DNA of 64,000 bases from DASUPK01 sp963815665 (GCA_963815665.1 CAWFHN010000011.1:463746-527745), one strand, 5' to 3'. Counted from the stretch's first letter, positions 42,213 to 51,405 are shown. The notes: generated from the sequence alone by a model not told the origin. Program-made: numbers and translations.

Positions 42213-43619
42213 ATGCGCGCGACCTTGACAAAGCTCTGGAGCGACCACCGCTGGGCGACTATCGGCGCGGCCGCGGGGATCGGAGTCGTCCTGGTCGCTC
42301 TGGTCGGCTACCTGGTCCTGAAGCGACCCGGGGACAAGTCATGCCCGGCCCCGTGCACGATCACCAGTGAAGCCCCTCAACCCGTCACGGGCGTCACGAA
42401 CTGGCCGACCTACGGGCTGAATGCGGAGCGCACCCGGTACCTCGACGCCCAGGGCGTCAAGCCGCCCTACTCGATCCGCTGGCGGTTCAAGGGCGGCAAC
42501 CTGCTCGAGTACTCGCCCATCCTCGTGGGCGGATCCCTCTTCGGAATCAACAACAACGGCCTCGCGTTCGCGATCAAGACGCGCACAGGCAAGGCCCGCT
42601 GGAAGCGGCAGGTGGCGAGCCTGAACGCGTCCACGCCCGCATACAGCGACCGCAACGTGTACATCTCAAACCTGCAGCCGGGGCAGGTGGTCGACCTGGC
42701 GGCCTGGGACGGCCACGTGATCTGGAAGCACCCCCTGCCGGGTCGCACCGAGTCATCCCCGCTGGTCGTCGGCAACAAGGTGATCGTCGGCTGCGAGTGC
42801 AACACGATCTACGCGCTCAACAAGACGACCGGCAAGACGATCTGGGAGAGGCACGTGAACGGCGCGGTCAAGGCTTCGCCCGCCTTCAGCAACGGGATCC
42901 TCTACGCCGGCGACTACAGCGGAGAGATGACGGCCATCCACGTCAAGGACGGGTCGATCAAGTGGCAGACCGGCTCCCAGGGCACGAGCTTCGGCCGGAC
43001 CGGTCAGTTCTACGCCACTGCAGCGATCGCGTTCGGCCGCATCTACGCGGGCAACACCGACGGCCGCATGTACAGCTTCGATCAGCAGACCGGCCGCCTC
43101 GCCTGGAGCCACTCGACCAGCAACTACGTCTACGCCGCGGCGGTGGCGGCTCGGACCCCCGACACGGAGCCCACCGTCTACTTCGGCTCCTACGACGGCA
43201 ACTTCTACGCGCTCGATGCACGGACCGGCAACGAGCGCTGGAGCCAGCACAACCTCGGGTCGATCTCCGGGGCGGCCAGCCTGATCGGCAACACGGTCTA
43301 CGTCGCGGATCTCCAGCACACCTCGACCTACGGCTTCAACGCCGCCAACGGCCACAGGGTCTTCCAGTATTCCGACGGCGCCTACAACCCGGTGATCTCC
43401 AACGGCAAGGACCTCTTCCTGACCGGCTACAAGACGATCTACGCGCTGACGCCGGGCCAGGGCAACGCGGTCGACGGCATCATCCAGGCGCCGAAGAAGG
43501 CGAAGAAATCGAAGAAGTCGAAGAAGGCCGCGAAGAAGAAGGCTAAGAAGAAGTCCGACAAGAAGAAGTCCGCCAAGAAGAAGTCCGCCAAGAAGAAGGC
43601 GCAGCCTAAGAAGTCCTGA
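42213..43619 (+). CDS. Membrane-anchored PQQ-like beta-propeller protein with lysine-rich tail
   Basis: 468 residues with a GGGGGG ribosome-binding site. A membrane anchor at about 14-37 (ATIGAAAGIGVVLVALVGYL) leads to an extracytoplasmic propeller built from repeats such as IYALNKTTGKTIWERHV, MYSFDQQTGRLAWSH and FYALDARTGNERWSQ. The final 40 residues are almost entirely Lys/Ala/Ser (AKKKSAKKKSAKKK), like histone H1 tails. No quinoprotein dehydrogenase residues are obvious, so it is likely a binding scaffold (BamB-like fold). The tail could bind anionic wall polymers. Its 3' end overlaps hisF by 14 bases. Confidence 0.85.
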   Translation: MRATLTKLWSDHRWATIGAAAGIGVVLVALVGYLVLKRPGDKSCPAPCTITSEAPQPVTGVTNWPTYGLNAERTRYLDAQGVKPPYSIRWRFKGGNLLEYSPILVGGSLFGINNNGLAFAIKTRTGKARWKRQVASLNASTPAYSDRNVYISNLQPGQVVDLAAWDGHVIWKHPLPGRTESSPLVVGNKVIVGCECNTIYALNKTTGKTIWERHVNGAVKASPAFSNGILYAGDYSGEMTAIHVKDGSIKWQTGSQGTSFGRTGQFYATAAIAFGRIYAGNTDGRMYSFDQQTGRLAWSHSTSNYVYAAAVAARTPDTEPTVYFGSYDGNFYALDARTGNERWSQHNLGSISGAASLIGNTVYVADLQHTSTYGFNAANGHRVFQYSDGAYNPVISNGKDLFLTGYKTIYALTPGQGNAVDGIIQAPKKAKKSKKSKKAAKKKAKKKSDKKKSAKKKSAKKKAQPKKS

Positions 43620-44418
43620 CCGGGATCCCGGCCCTCTCCATCCGCTCCTTCGCCTCGGCGACCGTGTGGGCTCCGTAGTGGAAGATCGAGGCGCAGAGGA
43701 CGGCGTCCGCGTGCCCCTCCTCGATCGCCTCGACCAGGTGATCGAGCTCGCCGGCTCCACCTGAGGCGATCACCGGGACGCTCACAGCCTCGGCGACCGC
43801 GCGGGTCAGCTCGAGGTCATAGCCATCGCTCGTGCCGTCTCGGTCCATGCTGGTCAGCAGCACCTCTCCCGCACCCAGCTCGGTCGCCTCACGCGCCCAC
43901 TCCACCGCCTCGCAGTCAACTACCCGGGTGCGCCCCCCGTGCACATAGACGTCCCATTCCACATCGCCTAAGAAGCCCGGCGGCGCCTGGCAGACCGACG
44001 ACTCGTGAGGGGCGCCCCGGCGCTTCGCGTCGATCGCGATCACGACGCATTGCGAGCCGAAGACGGCCGCCATCTCCGAGATCAGCTCGGGTCGCTCCAG
44101 GGCGGAGGAGTTCACCGACACCTTGTCGGCGCCGGCGTCGAGCACCGCCTGCGCGTCCTCGACCGAGCGGATCCCGCCGCCGATCGTGAACGGGATGAAG
44201 ACGTTGTCGGCCGTGCGCCGGGCCAGCTCGACGATCGTGTCCCTGCTCTCGTGCGAGGCAGTGATGTCCAGGAAGACGAGCTCGTCGGCGCCCTCGGCGT
44301 CGTAGCGCTCCGCGAGCTCGACCGGGTCGCCGGCGTCGCGGATGTCGACGAAGTTGGTGCCCTTGACGACGCGACCGTCGTCGACGTCGAGGCAGGGGAT
44401 GACCCGCTTCAGGACCAT
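43606..44418 (-). CDS. hisF: Imidazole glycerol phosphate synthase cyclase subunit
   Basis: 270 residues, a little longer than the usual 255, with RVIPCLDVDDGRVVKGTNFV (catalytic Asp), FTIGGGIRSVEDAQAVLDAG, and the second catalytic Asp in LTSMDRDGTSDGYDLELT. A loop insert (GAPHESSVCQAPPGFLGDV) accounts for the extra length. It works with HisH. Last gene of the his operon, separated from hisA by a DoxX-like gene. Confidence 0.96.
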   Translation of the reverse strand: MVLKRVIPCLDVDDGRVVKGTNFVDIRDAGDPVELAERYDAEGADELVFLDITASHESRDTIVELARRTADNVFIPFTIGGGIRSVEDAQAVLDAGADKVSVNSSALERPELISEMAAVFGSQCVVIAIDAKRRGAPHESSVCQAPPGFLGDVEWDVYVHGGRTRVVDCEAVEWAREATELGAGEVLLTSMDRDGTSDGYDLELTRAVAEAVSVPVIASGGAGELDHLVEAIEEGHADAVLCASIFHYGAHTVAEAKERMERAGIPVRTS

Positions 44419-44439
44419 TCCCCAAGGCTAGGGGTCGGG

Positions 44440-44799
44440 CTATCGATCCCAGTCGCCCGCGGCGTACGCCCAGGCGATGAAGAGCAGCTGGACGGGGAGG
44501 CGCGCGTAGAGGGCGTTGCGGCCTCCGGGGACGCCCTTCTCGTACCTCTCGGCCTCGATCGCCATGTGGAGGTTCGCCGGGAAGACAGCGAGCAGGGTGG
44601 CGATCGACCAGAGGCTCCCCGCCCGGCGCGTCGCCGGGTGCATCGTCGCCAGGCCGCCGGCGACCTCCGCCACGCCGCTCGCGTAGACGAGCTCGCGGTG
44701 GCGCGGGACGTACGGCGGCATGATCCGCTCGTACCAGCGGGTCTTGACGAAGTGCATGACTCCCGCAAAGACGAAGAACGGGCCGAAGAGCTTCCCCAT
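44440..44799 (-). CDS. DoxX-like membrane protein
   Basis: 119 residues with four hydrophobic helices (LFGPFFVFAGVMHFVK, LVYASGVAEVAGGLATM, LWSIATLLAVFPANLHMAI, a final helix) and the DoxX-family PPYVPRHRELVYASG segment. Family members are small membrane proteins of uncertain role, some quinone-linked. It sits inside the his operon between hisA and hisF with short gaps on either side. Confidence 0.82.
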   Translation of the reverse strand: MGKLFGPFFVFAGVMHFVKTRWYERIMPPYVPRHRELVYASGVAEVAGGLATMHPATRRAGSLWSIATLLAVFPANLHMAIEAERYEKGVPGGRNALYARLPVQLLFIAWAYAAGDWDR

Positions 44800-44809
44800 G
44801 CGGCTGATC

Positions 44810-45535
44810 CTACGGATCGAGGATCGCCTGAGCCTCGGCGACGGTGAACCGGCCCTCGTAGAGCGCCCGCCCGACGATCACGCCCCCGAGATTCTCCAGG
44901 CCCAGCTCGGCCACGGCACGAAGATCGTCGAGCGACCCGATGCCGCCCGAGTAGATCAGCTCGCCGCCGGTCGCCTCTGCCGCGTCGCGGAGCGAGTCGA
45001 GATCCGGGCCCTCCATCAACCCGTCGACCTCCACGGGGGTGTACACGAATCTCTTGACTCCCCGGTCCGACAGCTCGGAGATCACCTCGGCGGTCCGGAG
45101 GTCCGATGCCTCGGTCCAGCCCGCTGCGGCGACCCTTCCCGAGCGGGAGTCGACCGAGACGACGACGCGGTCACCGTGGGCGTCGGCGATTGCCTCGGCG
45201 AGATCGGGATCGCGGACGGCGGCGGTCCCGAGCACGACCCGCTCCGCGCCCGACGAGATCGCCTCCTCCACCTTCTTGGAATCGCGCAGGCCGCCGCCGA
45301 GCTGCACCGGTGCCCCGACCGCGGCGACGATGCGGCGCACGTGCTCGAGGTTCACGGGCGCGCCGCCGCGGGCGCCGTCGAGGTCCACCACGTGCAGCCA
45401 GCGGGCCCCACCATTCACCCAGCGGCGAGCCGCGACGACGGGATCGTCGTCGTAGGCCGTCTCCTGGTCGTAGTCGCCCTGGATCAGCCTGACGGCCTTG
45501 CCGTCGCGGATGTCGATCGCCGGGTAGAGGATCAA
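44810..45535 (-). CDS. hisA: Phosphoribosylformimino-AICAR phosphate isomerase
   Basis: 241 residues from a TTG start whose bases overlap the hisH stop (TTGA). Motifs: LYPAIDIRDGKAVRLIQGDY (catalytic Asp), VQLGGGLRDSKKVEEAISSG, and YSGGIGSLDDLRAV. It opens the ProFAR ring in histidine synthesis; actinobacterial members can double as TrpF (PriA), which cannot be excluded here since no trpF is in view. The TTG start is chosen because an ATG is not available at the conserved N-terminus. Confidence 0.94.
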   Translation of the reverse strand: MILYPAIDIRDGKAVRLIQGDYDQETAYDDDPVVAARRWVNGGARWLHVVDLDGARGGAPVNLEHVRRIVAAVGAPVQLGGGLRDSKKVEEAISSGAERVVLGTAAVRDPDLAEAIADAHGDRVVVSVDSRSGRVAAAGWTEASDLRTAEVISELSDRGVKRFVYTPVEVDGLMEGPDLDSLRDAAEATGGELIYSGGIGSLDDLRAVAELGLENLGGVIVGRALYEGRFTVAEAQAILDP

Positions 45536-46146
45536 CTGCAGATGCGAACGAAGTTGGCAAGCAACCCGAGCCCGGCCGAGCTCGACTTCTCGGGATGGAA
45601 TTGCACGCCGTAGAGGGGCGGACGCTCCACGGCGCAGGCGAAGCGCTCGCCGTACACGGCGGTGCCGAGCAGATCGCCCTCGGCCGCGGGGCGCGGAGCG
45701 AATGAGTGGACGAAGTAGAACGGAGTTTCCTCGCCGAGCCCCTCGGTGAGTCGCGAGGGTCGCTCCCACCGCACCGGCGACCAGCCGATGTGTGGGACCT
45801 TGTAGCCGTTCGCCTCGAGGGGGGCGACTATTCCATCGAGCAGCGACAGCCCGCTCGCCCCCTCGTTCTCCACAGAGGACTCGAAGAGCAGCTGGAGGCC
45901 AAGGCAGATGCCCAGCACCGGGGTGCCCGCCTGGATCCGGCCGGAGACCAGCCCGTCCAGCCCGATCTCGTGCACCCGGTCCATCGCCCTCGGGAAGGCT
46001 CCGACGCCGGGCAGGATCACCCCGTCGGCCGACTCGACGCGCTCGCGCTCCGAGGTGATCTCGGCCTCGGCCCCGACCCGCTCCAGGGCCTTCTCGACCG
46101 AGCGGAGGTTGCCCATGCCGTAGTCCAGGATCGCGATCCTGGTCAT
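45532..46146 (-). CDS. hisH: Imidazole glycerol phosphate synthase glutaminase subunit
   Basis: 204 residues with IAILDYGMGNLRSVEKAL, LGICLGLQLLFESS (nucleophile Cys), YFVHSFAP and GVQFHPEKSS (catalytic His-Glu). It supplies ammonia to HisF. ATGA overlap with hisB upstream and TTGA overlap with hisA downstream. Confidence 0.96.
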   Translation of the reverse strand: MTRIAILDYGMGNLRSVEKALERVGAEAEITSERERVESADGVILPGVGAFPRAMDRVHEIGLDGLVSGRIQAGTPVLGICLGLQLLFESSVENEGASGLSLLDGIVAPLEANGYKVPHIGWSPVRWERPSRLTEGLGEETPFYFVHSFAPRPAAEGDLLGTAVYGERFACAVERPPLYGVQFHPEKSSSAGLGLLANFVRICS

Positions 46147-46733
46147 TCGGTCAGGGTGCCCTTGGTGGACGGCACACCGCTCTCCTCGGGGTCGATCGAG
46201 ACCGCCACGCGCAGCGCGCGGGCAAAGGCCTTGAAGGCGGCCTCGATCATGTGGTGGGCGTTCGATCCCGAGCGCACCCAGAGGTGGAGCGTCATCTTGG
46301 AGTTGTTGGAGACGGCGCGGAAGAACTCCTCCGTCAGCTCGGAGTCGAAGCCCGCGATCGTCACGTCCGGGAGCTCGGCGTCGAAGGCGCAGAACGGCCG
46401 CCCGGAGATGTCGATGGCGCATTCCCCGAGCGCCTCGTCCATCGGCACCAGGGCCGAGCCGTAGCGGCGGATCCCGGCGCGGTCGCCCAGCGCCTCATCG
46501 ATCGCCTGGCCGAGGCAGATCCCGACGTCCTCGGTCGTGTGGTGCGCGCCGGTCTGGAGGTCACCGGATGCCTCGACCTCGAGGCCGAGTCGCCCGTGGC
46601 GCGCGAGCAGCTCCAGCATGTGATCGAGGAAGCCGACGCCGGTCGAGACCTTGGCATCGCCGCCGTCCAGGTCGAGGCGCAGCGCGACCTTCGTCTCCTT
46701 GGTCTCGCGGTTGATCTCTGTGGTCCGGGCCAT
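46143..46733 (-). CDS. hisB: Imidazoleglycerol-phosphate dehydratase
   Basis: 196 residues, the monofunctional dehydratase without the phosphatase domain found in enterobacteria. Metal motifs are FLDHMLELLARHG, GAHHTTEDVGICLG, and SNAHHMIEAAFKAFA. Starts at the ATG 46733, five bases after hisD. Confidence 0.96.
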   Translation of the reverse strand: MARTTEINRETKETKVALRLDLDGGDAKVSTGVGFLDHMLELLARHGRLGLEVEASGDLQTGAHHTTEDVGICLGQAIDEALGDRAGIRRYGSALVPMDEALGECAIDISGRPFCAFDAELPDVTIAGFDSELTEEFFRAVSNNSKMTLHLWVRSGSNAHHMIEAAFKAFARALRVAVSIDPEESGVPSTKGTLTE

Positions 46734-46738
46734 GTCCC

Positions 46739-48004
46739 CTAGTCCTCTGTTCGTGCCTCTGCGGACTCCGCGTGCAGCGAAAAGCCCTCGGCGCGGGCCA
46801 ATGTAGCGACCGCCGGGGCGAGCTCCCGGGCCGCGCCCTGCGTGATCTCGACGGTGGCGATCCGCCGCCGGAAGGCGCCCGGCCCGAGCGGCCCCTGGAA
46901 GCGGCCGGCGCCCCCGGTGGGAAGCACGTGGTTGGACCCGGCGGCATAGTCGCCGAAGGCAGTGGCGCTCCGCTCGCCGACGAAGACGCAGCCGGCGGTG
47001 GTGACCCTGCCGGCGAGCAGCTCGGCGTCCTCGGTGAGGATCTCGAGGTGCTCGGGGGCGATCGCGTTCGCGAGTGTGACGCCCGCTTCGGTCTCGGGGA
47101 CGGCGACGAGCGCCAGCACCGCCTCGTCCGCGACTCCCCTCTTGGCGGCGGTGTCCTCCACGCTCGCCTGGATCGCGTCGAGGATCACGCTCTCGACGGC
47201 GGCGGCGACGAGCAGGCCATCGGATCCGTGCTCGGCCTGGGCGCAGAGATCGAGTCCCATCCAATCGGCATTGGCCGTGTCGCCGGCGATCACCATCAGC
47301 TCCGAGGGACCGGCGATGCCGTCGATCCCCACCTCCCCCGCCAGCTGCCGCTTCGCTTCCTGGACGTAGCGGTTGCCGGGGCCGGCGACGACGTCGACCG
47401 GCGGGATTTGCTCCGTGCCCAGCGCGAGCGCGGCCACCGCCTGCGCGCCACCCATCGCGTAGACCTCGTCCGCTTCCGCGATCGACGCCGCTGCGAGCGT
47501 CACGTCCGAGACCGGCGGCGGCGTGGCGACGACGACGCGATCTACCCCCGCGACCTTCGCCGGGATGCAGCCCATCAGCACCGTCGAGGGATAGGCCGCC
47601 GCTCCGCCCGGCGCGTAGACGCCGGCGGACGAGACGGCGACCTCGCGCAGGTCGACCGTCTGCCCCTGGTCCAGCTCGACCCGGCGCGCATCGGCCAGCT
47701 GAGCCTCGGCGACCGCCCGGATGTTCGCCGCCGCGAGCTCCATGGCCTCGATCAGCCCCCGGTCAAGACCGGACCTTGCCGAGGCGATCGCTTCGTCCGA
47801 CTGCCTGATCGCGTCCGGCTCTGCTTCCCCCTCGGCGAAACGTCCCTCGATCTCGACCAGGGCGGAATGGCCCTCCGCGCGGATTGCGGCGACGATCACG
47901 CGGACCGGGTCGGTCACCTCACCGAGCGCCGGCTGGAGCTCGCGAATCCTGGTGGCGAGGGCGCGGGCGTCGCGCCCGTTCCAGTCGAACCGCTCTATCC
48001 GCAT
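46739..48004 (-). CDS. hisD: Histidinol dehydrogenase
   Basis: 421 residues with VYAPGGAAAYPSTVLM, GGAQAVAALALGTEQIPPVD, the AGPSELMVIAG and zinc-site LCAQAEHGSDG segments, and the ATVEITQGAARELAPAVATL C-terminus. It carries out the last two oxidations to histidine. In most his operons hisC lies between hisD and hisB; here it is absent from the cluster. Confidence 0.96.
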   Translation of the reverse strand: MRIERFDWNGRDARALATRIRELQPALGEVTDPVRVIVAAIRAEGHSALVEIEGRFAEGEAEPDAIRQSDEAIASARSGLDRGLIEAMELAAANIRAVAEAQLADARRVELDQGQTVDLREVAVSSAGVYAPGGAAAYPSTVLMGCIPAKVAGVDRVVVATPPPVSDVTLAAASIAEADEVYAMGGAQAVAALALGTEQIPPVDVVAGPGNRYVQEAKRQLAGEVGIDGIAGPSELMVIAGDTANADWMGLDLCAQAEHGSDGLLVAAAVESVILDAIQASVEDTAAKRGVADEAVLALVAVPETEAGVTLANAIAPEHLEILTEDAELLAGRVTTAGCVFVGERSATAFGDYAAGSNHVLPTGGAGRFQGPLGPGAFRRRIATVEITQGAARELAPAVATLARAEGFSLHAESAEARTED

Positions 48005-48678
48005 CAGCTCTTCTCCGGGCGCAGCCGCTCGACCAGGTCGTCGACCTCGGCCGCGCGCAGCTTGTGGGAGATGCGGTTGGCGACGAGGCGCGCCGTGGAC
48101 GAGGCGATCTCCTCGCGGATCTCCAGGCCGTTCTCCTTCAGGGTGCGGCCGGTGGCGACCAGGTCGACGATTCCGTCGGCCAATCCGACCAGCGGGGCCA
48201 GCTCGACCGAGCCCTTCACCTCGATCACCTCGGCCTGGTGGCCGGTCTCCTCGAAGTAGCGCTCGGCGATCCGCGGGTACTTGGTGGCGATTCGCATGCC
48301 GCCAAGCCGCCTCTCGGTCTCGCCGAGGCTCTCGTCGCCCTCGCGCCCCGCCAGGACCATCCGGCAGGCTCCGTAGCCGAGGTCGAGGATCTCGTAGACG
48401 ATCCGGTCGGTGTGCTCGAGGAGCACGTCCTTGCCGGTGATCCCAAGGTCTGCGGCGCCCGACTCGACATAGGTCGGGACGTCGGAGGGCCGCATCGTCA
48501 CGAGACTCATCCCGCCGGCGTCGAAGACGAGCGAGCGCGAGTCGCCTCGCATCTCAGAGGTGTCCACGCCTATCCGGTCGAGCGCGTCCAGGGTCTCGCC
48601 CCAGAGCGCTCCCCGGGGGATCGCGAGCTTCAGGGGCCCGCCGAGGCGCCGGCGGGGTGCTTCCACCGTCGGGCTCAT
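48004..48678 (-). CDS. hisG: ATP phosphoribosyltransferase, short form catalytic subunit
   Basis: 224 residues, lacking the C-terminal regulatory domain of long HisG. Motifs: LKLAIPRGALWGETLDAL, GAADLGITGKDVLLEH, and the PRPP loop LVGLADGIVDLVATGRTLK. Short HisG requires HisZ, which is encoded directly upstream with a four-base overlap. First committed step of histidine synthesis. Confidence 0.95.
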   Translation of the reverse strand: MSPTVEAPRRRLGGPLKLAIPRGALWGETLDALDRIGVDTSEMRGDSRSLVFDAGGMSLVTMRPSDVPTYVESGAADLGITGKDVLLEHTDRIVYEILDLGYGACRMVLAGREGDESLGETERRLGGMRIATKYPRIAERYFEETGHQAEVIEVKGSVELAPLVGLADGIVDLVATGRTLKENGLEIREEIASSTARLVANRISHKLRAAEVDDLVERLRPEKS

Positions 48679-49673
48679 TCCTTGCCCTCCCGCGTCAGCC
48701 GCTCCTCCTCCATCTGGGCGAGATGCACCCGCTCCAGATAGAGGCCGAACCCGGCGGCCGGCATCGCGCTGCCGAAGCGGCCGACCAGGTCGTCGTAGCG
48801 GCCTCCGCCGCCGAGGATGTGCCCGAGGGCCGGGTCGTAGATCTCGACGATCGCGCCCGTGTAGTAGCCGAGGTCGCGCAGCAGGCTGAGATCGAGCTGC
48901 ACGCGGCCCGCGACGCCTCGCTCGACGAGCAGGTCATAGGTCTGCTGCAGGCGCTGAGTCGCCCGCTCGACGGCGACCCCGCCGAGCTCGCGGGCCTGGT
49001 CCAGGACCTCCGCCCCGCCTCGCAGGCCAGGAAGCCGCAGCAGCGTCTCCCGCCCGTGCGCGTCGAGGCCCTCGACGTCGTCAACAGCCATCTCCAGCCC
49101 GACGAGGTTGTGCTCCGCCAGACGGTCAAGGATGCGGGCGCGGTGATCTCCCTCGACACCCAGCTCGGTGAGCAGCTGGCGGTAGAGGTCGGCGTCGCCG
49201 AGCCCGAGCACGGCGCGGTTCAGCCCGACGGCGTCGAGGGAGGCGCTCAGCACCTCGAGCACGTCGACGGTTCCCTCGGGCGCCGGCGAGCCGAGCAGCT
49301 CGATCCCGGCGTGCAGGAACTGCCTGACCTGGCCGCGCTGCGGCCGGACGATCCGGTACGCGTTGCCGACGTAGGAGAAGCGGTGCGGCGGCTGTGCGTC
49401 CGCGAAGCGGCCCGCCACCAGCCGGGCGATCGGGATGGTCATGTCCGAGCGCAGGGCGAGCAGCTCGCCGCGCTCGTCGAAGAAGCGGTACGCGCCCACG
49501 CCGCTCCGCCCCTCTCCGCGTTGCAGCACCTCGTCGTACTCCAGCGTCGGTGTCGCCACCTGGCCGTAGCCGAAGCGCTCGAAGACCTCGATCAGGGTCG
49601 CCTGGAGAGCGCGGAGCTCGCGCATCTCGTCAGGCAGGATGTCCCGGGTGCCCGGGGGTATCGGGTGGATCAT
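48675..49673 (-). CDS. hisZ: ATP phosphoribosyltransferase regulatory subunit
   Basis: 332 residues, homologous to the catalytic core of histidyl-tRNA synthetase without the anticodon-binding domain: IPPGTRDILPDEMREL, LRSDMTIPIARLV, GNAYRIVRPQRGQVRQF, and GHILGGGGRYDDLVGRF. HisZ pairs with short HisG to give a histidine-inhibited complex. It is the first gene of the operon; the divergent ABM-like gene starts 113 bases away. Confidence 0.93.
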   Translation of the reverse strand: MIHPIPPGTRDILPDEMRELRALQATLIEVFERFGYGQVATPTLEYDEVLQRGEGRSGVGAYRFFDERGELLALRSDMTIPIARLVAGRFADAQPPHRFSYVGNAYRIVRPQRGQVRQFLHAGIELLGSPAPEGTVDVLEVLSASLDAVGLNRAVLGLGDADLYRQLLTELGVEGDHRARILDRLAEHNLVGLEMAVDDVEGLDAHGRETLLRLPGLRGGAEVLDQARELGGVAVERATQRLQQTYDLLVERGVAGRVQLDLSLLRDLGYYTGAIVEIYDPALGHILGGGGRYDDLVGRFGSAMPAAGFGLYLERVHLAQMEEERLTREGKE

Positions 49674-49786
49674 GGGCCGACCATGATGGCGTCGGCGGAG
49701 TTCACACGTTGCAAGCTTCTCAGCGACCTGATCCCAGGTAGGGTCGGCCGGTCAGACAACCAGGGGGCATGACGCGAGGAGGAAAG

Positions 49787-50074
49787 ATGGCGGTATTCGT
49801 GGAGTTGGATTTCGAGGGTTTCACGACTGATCAGTACGACGCGATAGACAACGCGCTTGACCCGAAGGGGAATCCACCCGACGGGCTGATCGCCCACAGT
49901 GCGCGACTGGACGGGGACACCCTGCGCATCCTCGACATCTGGGAGTCGCCTGAGGCATTCGGAGCGTTCGCCGAGTCGCGCATCGGCCCGACGATGGCAG
50001 AGACACTGGGCGACGATGCCCCGGCTGTCCCCGATCCGAAGTTCACAGAGCTGCACAACGCCTATTCGGTTTGA
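49787..50074 (+). CDS. Small dimeric alpha/beta-barrel-like protein
   Basis: 95 residues from the ATG at 49787, which has a near-perfect Shine-Dalgarno (GAGGAGG) five to six bases before it; an upstream ATG at 49769 lacks one. The pattern VFVELDFEGFTTDQYDAIDN, SARLDGDTLRILDIWESPEA resembles antibiotic-biosynthesis-monooxygenase-like ferredoxin folds. No catalytic residues can be pointed out. A possible -10 (TAGGGT, 49734-49739) lies upstream. Confidence 0.68.
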   Translation: MAVFVELDFEGFTTDQYDAIDNALDPKGNPPDGLIAHSARLDGDTLRILDIWESPEAFGAFAESRIGPTMAETLGDDAPAVPDPKFTELHNAYSV

Positions 50075-50081
50075 CAGCCGG

Positions 50082-51383
50082 CTAGGCGGTGACGCGCTCT
50101 GCGGCGACCCGCTCGATGCGGGCGCCCAGATCGCGTAGCCGCACGTCGATCCGCTCGTAGCCCCGGTCGATCTGGGCGACGTTGCCGATCTCCGAGGTGC
50201 CCTGCGCGGCCAGCGCGGCGATGAGCATCGCCATGCCGGCGCGGATGTCGGGGCTCTCCAGCCGGGCGCCATGAAGCCGGCTCGGACCGCTGACGATCGC
50301 CCTGTGGGGATCGCACAGCGTGATCCGAGCGCCCATCGCGACGAGCTTGTCGACGAAGAACAGCCGGTTCTCGAACATCTTCTCGAAGATCAGGATCGTC
50401 CCGGCGGCCTGCGTGGCGAGCGCCAGCGCGATCGACGTGAGGTCCGCCGGGAAGGCGGGCCACGGGCCGTCGTCGATCTTGGGGATGGCATCGCCCTGGT
50501 CGTCGCGGACGGTCAGCTTCTGGTTCGGGGGGACCAGCAGGTCCTCGCCCTCCACCATCGTCTGCAGCCCGATCCGGCGGAAGTGACGGCGGATCCCAAC
50601 GAGGTCGTCGGCGACCACGTCGCGGATGCGCAGCTCGCCCCCGGTGGCCGCGGCCAGGGCCATGAAGCTCGCGATCTCGATGTGGTCGGGACGGACGTCG
50701 TGCTCGGCTCCGCCGAGCCTCTTCTGGCCGCGAACGGTCATCACGTTGGAGCCGATCTGATCGACCTGCGCCCCCATCTTGCAGAGCAGGCGGGCCAGGT
50801 CCTGGACGTGGGGCTCGCAAGCGGCGTTCTCGATCGTGGTCGGTCCCTCAGTGAGCGCGGCGGCAAGCAGGGCGTTCTCCGTCCCCATCACCGAAGGCTC
50901 GTCCATGAAGATTCGCTTCGGCTTCAGGCCTCCGGGAGGCGCCGAGAGCTCGAGCCAGACATCGCCGTCGGCCCTCGCCCCCATGTCACGGAAGGCGTCG
51001 AGGTGGGCGTCGAGGCGACGGCGCCCGATCGTGTCGCCGCCGGGGGGCGGCATCTTGACCTGGCCGAAGCGGGCGAGCAGCGGCCCCGCGACCAGGAACG
51101 AGGCCCGGATCCGGTTGGCGAGCTCCTCGTCGACCTCGGTGCCGGCGATGGTGTCCGCCTGCAGCGTGACCTCGTTGTCGCCCGTCCAGACGACCTTGAC
51201 TCCCAGCCGCTCGAGCAGGCCGAGCATCGACTCGACGTCGCGGATCTTCGGCACGTTGCCGATGACGAGCTCCTCGTCGGTGAGCAGGCAGGCCGCCAGG
51301 ATCGGGAGCGCGGCGTTCTTGTTGCCCGCCGGCACTATCTCTCCCGAGAGCGGAACGCCGCCCTGGATGATGAACTTCTCCAC
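50082..51383 (-). CDS. murA: UDP-N-acetylglucosamine 1-carboxyvinyltransferase with Asp at the fosfomycin-target position
   Basis: 433 residues with IPAGNKNAALPILAACLLT-like start (VPAGNKNAALPILAACLL), PPGGDTIGRRRLDAHLDAF, and the C-terminal inside-out barrel. The loop that carries catalytic Cys115 in E. coli reads PPGGDTIG here, so Asp117 (codon 51033-51035) replaces the cysteine. Cys-to-Asp enzymes, as in Mycobacterium tuberculosis, remain active but do not react with fosfomycin. It makes the first committed peptidoglycan precursor. Convergent with the ABM-like gene and divergent from the HD-domain gene by 22 bases. Confidence 0.95.
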   Translation of the reverse strand: MEKFIIQGGVPLSGEIVPAGNKNAALPILAACLLTDEELVIGNVPKIRDVESMLGLLERLGVKVVWTGDNEVTLQADTIAGTEVDEELANRIRASFLVAGPLLARFGQVKMPPPGGDTIGRRRLDAHLDAFRDMGARADGDVWLELSAPPGGLKPKRIFMDEPSVMGTENALLAAALTEGPTTIENAACEPHVQDLARLLCKMGAQVDQIGSNVMTVRGQKRLGGAEHDVRPDHIEIASFMALAAATGGELRIRDVVADDLVGIRRHFRRIGLQTMVEGEDLLVPPNQKLTVRDDQGDAIPKIDDGPWPAFPADLTSIALALATQAAGTILIFEKMFENRLFFVDKLVAMGARITLCDPHRAIVSGPSRLHGARLESPDIRAGMAMLIAALAAQGTSEIGNVAQIDRGYERIDVRLRDLGARIERVAAERVTA

Positions 51384-51405
51384 TGCGCCTAGAGTAGCCA
51401 GCCGT

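Noticed and set aside
49674..49786. Promoter pair between hisZ and the ABM-like gene
   Set aside because: TAGGGT near 49734 resembles a -10 for the rightward gene, but the nearest TTGCAA is 24 bases upstream, too far for a standard -35, and no good hexamers were found for hisZ.
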